NCBI GenBank assembly: GCA_037447655.1
Contig: JBBHKE010002473.1
Location: 126,001-136,023, forward strand
Direction of reading: 5' to 3'
DNA: 10,023 nucleotides
Source of the DNA: Zygnema cylindricum
Taxonomy: Eukaryota > Streptophyta > Zygnematophyceae > Zygnematales > Zygnemataceae
A program made the translations under genes and the position numbers. The notes beneath the pieces are model-generated. The model saw only the letters and a program-made list of their open reading frames with translations. It had not been told where the DNA came from and searched no databases. Below, one piece after another: positions 7,157-10,023 of the stretch (the stretch's first letter is position 1; every line of letters starts with the position of its first letter).

Positions 7157-7687
7157 ACCTAGAAAATACTTAAATTTCAACAATTTACTATTCGGGTTCA
7201 CATAGGCTTTCACCTTGTGGGCCCTTGACTATAAAGTGGCTACAAAGCTGATTTGAGGCTACCCTTCTATTTTCCACCTTGCGTTCTTTTTGTGTCTCTT
7301 CCTATCTCCTTCCTACATAGTTGCCAATATATCCTTTGTGGCTTATTATGTTTGGTCTACATAATTATCTGTGCCCTTTTCACCGGCTCGTGGTTACAAG
7401 AATCTCTTCCCGATCGCTTGAATGGCGGACCCAGGTTTTCGCTTATGCAGTTGTTTTGGCTCCCTCTCTCCCAGAGAGCATCTATAGAAATAGTTGACTT
7501 CAATCAACCATAACTAACTGCTCATGTAAGCAAATTTGGAGTTTTCTTTTGTGTTCGAGTTAAGGGGTTCCTGTCTTCATAGGAATTAAGTCGAATTGAG
7601 TTGGTGCATGTCAGAGTGATAGAATTTTTTGTGTAGACAAGTTTGGGCGAGGATATCTAAGTGGCAATATTTGAGCTGTTCATTTTG
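7157..7687. other. Gene-free, T-rich stretch
   Basis: A run of ten T lies just upstream, and T/C-rich sequence continues. A hydrophobic 86-codon open frame at 7253-7513 (+) reflects T-rich codons (Phe, Leu, Cys, Ile) and shows no family motif. No repeat, RNA gene or regulatory structure is supported, apart from the inverted repeat ATTTTGTG/CACAAAAT at 7682-7689 and 7703-7710, which overlaps the start of the following minisatellite. Confidence 0.4.
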
Positions 7688-7878
7688 TGTGACTATGGAG
7701 TCCACAAAATTTCACTTGTGACGATTAAAGATGATTACAAAACGTCTGACAATTGGTGACGTTTACTAAAACATTGACGATTGTAGACGTCTATTTTTTT
7801 GTGACATTGAAGATGTTTAGGGTTTTGTGACATTGTGAGGTCATACTCACTTGTGACAACGTCGACATTGCTGATTCA
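7688..7878. repeat. Degenerate minisatellite, 26-29 bp period, built on TGTGAC
   Basis: TGTGAC occurs at 7688, 7717, 7800, 7826 and 7852, always in the same orientation. The last three are exactly 26 bp apart, and two continue as TGTGACATTG. Between 7722 and 7800, diverged units carry CTGAC (7746) and TTGAC (7774) near the expected phase, giving about seven units. The TGTGAC-led phase and mixed unit length indicate an old tandem array that has accumulated substitutions and indels. Confidence 0.7.
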
Positions 7879-8847
7879 AGAACTTTTTGCCATGGTTTCT
7901 CGATTTCGTTTTTTTTACTTTTCTCACTCGACGTGCAATCAAAATATGCATAAAAGTAGTCAAAATATTTATTTTTCAAAGATTATTCATTTCATACTAG
8001 TATTGTTGTGTCCCATTCTAAAAAGTGTGAGTTTAAAGCAATACTGTGAGAGAGAGAGGGGAGAGGCGATGACGGAGTAAGATTATGGAGAGGACCTATG
8101 AATGAAAGTGGAGGTCAAAGACCCGTGCAATATTTTTTCCGTACATACGCGTGACGGGCAAGGAGAATAATAGAGTACTCTACCTCTTCTTAAAAATTTC
8201 CCACTTGTGTGTCGCATGCGTTTACATTTTTTCATTCGTTGTTCTGGTGATACTTTAACTAAAACCACCACGAGAGGTGATTTTTGATAAAGTTTTATTG
8301 ATGAGCTGGATTTTATAGTCCGGGGGTCGAAAAGAGGAAAACGCAAAAATGAGTTCAAAAGAAAACAAACATGGAGTACATTCAAAGTATCGAATCGACG
8401 TCCATTGTATTGTGGTAAAATTATTATTTTCTTACGGCAAAATATTTTATCGTTTGGGACTGAATTTTGGGGGAAACCGACTAAAAAAGTAGAGACTTCA
8501 ATGCATAAGAACACCCCCAAAATTAATGATACGCCAAATATCATCTATGTTTTCGTCAACGGCTTTTTAAAGAAAGGGTATGGTTACATTCAAGAGTTAC
8601 ATAGAATGGTCCAGTATTGTTTGCTACCCAAATCTCAATGTCTGGAGCAAATGCGGATACAAAAAAGAAAAAGAAATAACATAACTAGATAACGCATATC
8701 AAATAAAGACAATATTACTAACGAGCGGAGTGAGACATGAAATAAATCACGAATCTAATCAAATCCAATCAGAGAGTCAAATGACTGAATAAACTTGTGA
8801 AAGGTAATTACTGATAGTCGGGGGAATCGGGCAGGCTTACTCACGTC
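7879..8847. other. Gene-free stretch; no supported feature
   Basis: It contains a short GA microsatellite (about 8047-8058) and a 12-bp palindrome TAGAGTACTCTA (8171-8182). A 153-codon frame on the minus strand (8083-8544) is the longest non-copia frame. It has no recognisable motif, and its translation (Ser/Arg/Ile/Leu-rich, no domain pattern) looks random. No RNA gene is visible. Confidence 0.4.
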
Positions 8848-8850
8848 TTA

Positions 8851-8870
8851 GGGTAACATTCCATTAGGCG
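8851..8870 (+). repeat. Left terminal inverted repeat of the 734-bp element
   Basis: Twenty bases beginning GGGTAACATT match the right terminus without mismatch. The preceding TTA (8848-8850) is the left copy of the probable target duplication. Beyond the twentieth base the two ends diverge. Confidence 0.88.
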
Positions 8871-8896
8871 AAAAGTGGGGTTCGTTACTGGACGCC

Positions 8897-8930
8897 GTAC
8901 GTTTTTGTACAGCACTGTACTGAGCCGTAC
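8897..8930. repeat. Four GTAC tetramers at exact 10-bp spacing
   Basis: GTAC falls at 8897, 8907, 8917 and 8927, one DNA helical turn apart. The intervening six bases differ each time, so this is a phased short motif and not a simple tandem repeat. It lies 46 bp inside the left end of the TIR element, where transposase or host proteins often bind. A run of eleven T follows. Confidence 0.6.
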
Positions 8931-8988
8931 CAGTTTTTTTTTTTTGTCAGACGAAACATCGTTACTGGAAAGTTGTCGGGAAGCTCTA

Positions 8989-9060
8989 ATGATGTAGGCA
9001 AAATTCTTGACCGTTGAATGTGTCACTTTTTGAGATCCTCGAAGCAATCGCCTACATCAT
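8989..9060. repeat. Perfect 11-bp inverted repeat (ATGATGTAGGC/GCCTACATCAT)
   Basis: ATGATGTAGGC at 8989-8999 is matched exactly at 9050-9060 across a 50-bp spacer. The right arm overlaps the start of the large palindrome by five bases (ATCAT), so the same sequence can pair either way. This suggests two rounds of inverted duplication within the TIR element. Confidence 0.65.
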
Positions 9061-9111
9061 CCAGTGGGACACAACTCTCCTCGCGAGGAGAGTTGTGTCC
9101 AACTGGATGAT
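9056..9111. repeat. Near-perfect 56-bp palindrome centred on CGCG
   Basis: Two 28-base arms (9056-9083 and 9084-9111) are reverse complements with a single mismatch and no spacer. The centre reads CTCCTCG|CGAGGAG. Such a structure can extrude as a cruciform and is normally unstable in replication. It could be a nested foldback element, the remnant of an inverted duplication, or an assembly artefact. A short direct repeat ATTACCATT-C-ATTACCATT follows at 9110-9128. Confidence 0.85.
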
Positions 9112-9564
9112 TACCATTCATTACCATTGGTACACGTGAAAAAGGAAAAAAAAATATCTACTTTGAACAAGCGATCACAGGCGTGCACGTCGTACAGGCC
9201 ATGTGTCGTCTGCCACGCTGATTGCAGGTCAGCCGAAAATATCCTCGCACGCACCGACATTCAAAGTTTGCCGCGACCGTCAAAGTTTGACGCTTCTTTT
9301 TGCAATTCCGTTTCGAAACTTTGATTTCTATTTTCAAAATCAAAATCTAGACGCAAACTTGACGTACGAATCATTAACTACCTCCGGTCGTATAGATATT
9401 TCGTTCTGACTTTTCGCTTGTAGATTTTTTTAAGATTTTAAGAATCTGAACTCTACCATATGTGGCGCCAATCATAATTGACGATGGTTCGTTACTGGCC
9501 CGACAAAATGGAGCGGACTTCCAGTAAACACTTTTAGTAGACTTGTCCGTACATTTACTGGGAC

Positions 9565-9584
9565 CGCCTAATGGAATGTTACCC
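9565..9584 (-). repeat. Right terminal inverted repeat of the 734-bp element
   Basis: CGCCTAATGGAATGTTACCC is the exact reverse complement of the left terminus. The TTA that follows (9585-9587) is the right copy of the target duplication. Confidence 0.88.
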
Positions 9585-9587
9585 TTA

Positions 9588-10023
9588 AGCGTGTGATTTC
9601 CATAAAAATAAAAGACAAAAAAAAGTCATTCCTATTTGTTCTTACCTGCCACGGGGGTACGTTGTGAATGGCCAAAAAATTGACTCGGGTCATGCCATTG
9701 GTACCTTAATTTGATCATTGAGAAAAAAGGGCCTGCTACGAAAAAATCTTTGCCTAATAATCCTCAAGACGTTAAGCATAGATGTCCAATTTGTACGGAT
9801 TTGGACTTTTTTACGAAAACTACGTAGTATTCATTTGTTACGTAGCTTTCGTAAATTTCGTACGTCTAAAATGTACGGAAAATTGTACGGACGTTTTCAA
9901 AAAAAGAGACGGTGGTTCATTTGCATACGCGTATTTTTTACCTATCCTCCACTCTGTCTTCAGAAGGAAGCCGCCGTTGGAGACGCTGTAAATTCCGCCG
10001 CTCGCCTCCAGTTCGTTGCAATT
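9588..10023. other. Gene-free right end of the window
   Basis: No coding family is recognised. A 69-codon frame at 9782-9991 (+) has no motif and covers a palindromic repeat. The sequence is A/T-rich with TGTACGG repeated at 9792, 9872 and 9884. It may continue into another repeat beyond the window. Confidence 0.4.
9810..9855. repeat. Hairpin with 17-bp arms, one mismatch
   Basis: TTTACGAAAACTACGTA (9810-9826) pairs with TACGTAGCTTTCGTAAA (9839-9855) except at one position, across a 12-nt loop. Both arms carry TACGTA. The GTACGG-rich sequence around it suggests a foldback-type repeat rather than a gene product. Confidence 0.7.

Larger units (their letters stand above)
8851..9584. mobile_element. 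Non-autonomous TIR DNA transposon (PIF/Harbinger-like MITE candidate), 734 bp
   Basis: The left end GGGTAACATTCCATTAGGCG (8851-8870) is the exact reverse complement of the right end at 9565-9584. TTA lies directly outside both ends (8848-8850 and 9585-9587), as expected of a target-site duplication. A 3-bp TTA/TAA duplication with TIRs starting GGG is the known pattern of PIF/Harbinger and Tourist-like MITEs. Open frames inside (for example 9064-9324) are short, overlapping and without DDE or Myb-like motifs, so any transposition would need a transposase from elsewhere. Perfect TIRs suggest a fairly young insertion. Internal structure includes repeated TTACTGG, 10-bp-phased GTAC and a long palindrome. 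The superfamily rests on the target duplication and terminal bases only. Confidence 0.85.

Noticed and set aside
7253-7513. 86-codon hydrophobic frame resembling a small membrane protein
   Set aside because: The hydrophobicity comes from T-rich DNA (TTT, CTT, TGT codons). No conserved pattern or supporting context.
7688-7878. CRISPR-like array
   Set aside because: The repeats are degenerate and contiguous with no unique spacers of regular length, and the context is eukaryotic. Interpreted as a minisatellite.
8083-8544. 153-codon open frame on the minus strand, the longest non-copia frame
   Set aside because: No recognisable motif or domain pattern, and low-complexity Ser/Leu/Arg content. 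A frame of this length is expected by chance in 10 kb.
9782-9991. 69-codon + strand frame near the right end
   Set aside because: Runs through a palindromic repeat and carries no motif.

Overview
This is eukaryotic, retrotransposon-rich DNA with no convincing host gene. The only clear protein homology is a decayed Ty1/copia (Pseudoviridae-type) pol in the left half. The rest is AT-leaning, non-coding repeat DNA. No ribosomal RNA gene, bacterial-type operon, CRISPR array or intact cellular gene is visible. The host cannot be identified from sequence alone; an alga, protist or invertebrate would all fit.

Left half (1 to about 5053, + strand): the copia pol reads in canonical order. Protease (DTGA motif) comes first, then the HHCC zinc finger of the pre-integrase domain, the DDE integrase core (D-x62-D-x35-E), the integrase tail and linker, reverse transcriptase with YVDD, and RNase H. 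A polypurine tract at 4957-4966 may mark the edge of the 3' LTR. The gag end and 5' LTR lie outside the window. The element is dead as it stands: at least three frame changes (near 420, 3468 and 3543) and about ten in-frame stops. Most of these stops are TAG or TAA, and some fall where copia proteins usually carry Gln. A block of about 1.4-1.5 kb (roughly 1911-3375) separates the integrase tail from the reverse transcriptase and looks like a nested insertion or rearrangement.

Middle (5054 to about 8847): no genes are supported. It holds an imperfect 71-72 bp tandem duplication (5203-5340), a cluster of short hairpins (5998-6296), a palindrome-rich stretch with three CACGTG motifs (6471-6754), and a tRNA-like sequence with A-box-like and B-box sites followed by TTTT (6908-6985). 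It also holds a 61-nt imperfect stem-loop (7046-7106) and a degenerate 26-29 bp minisatellite built on TGTGAC (7688-7878).

Right end (8851-9584): a 734-bp non-autonomous DNA transposon with perfect 20-bp terminal inverted repeats and flanking TTA target duplications, a pattern typical of PIF/Harbinger-type MITEs. Inside are recurring TTACTGG motifs near the ends, GTAC repeated at exactly 10-bp spacing, and a 56-bp near-perfect palindrome. After it, 9588-10023 holds a strong 17-bp-arm hairpin and no gene. Nothing here supports a multi-gene system. The points most worth following up are the well-bounded TIR element and the TAR-biased stops in the copia relic.
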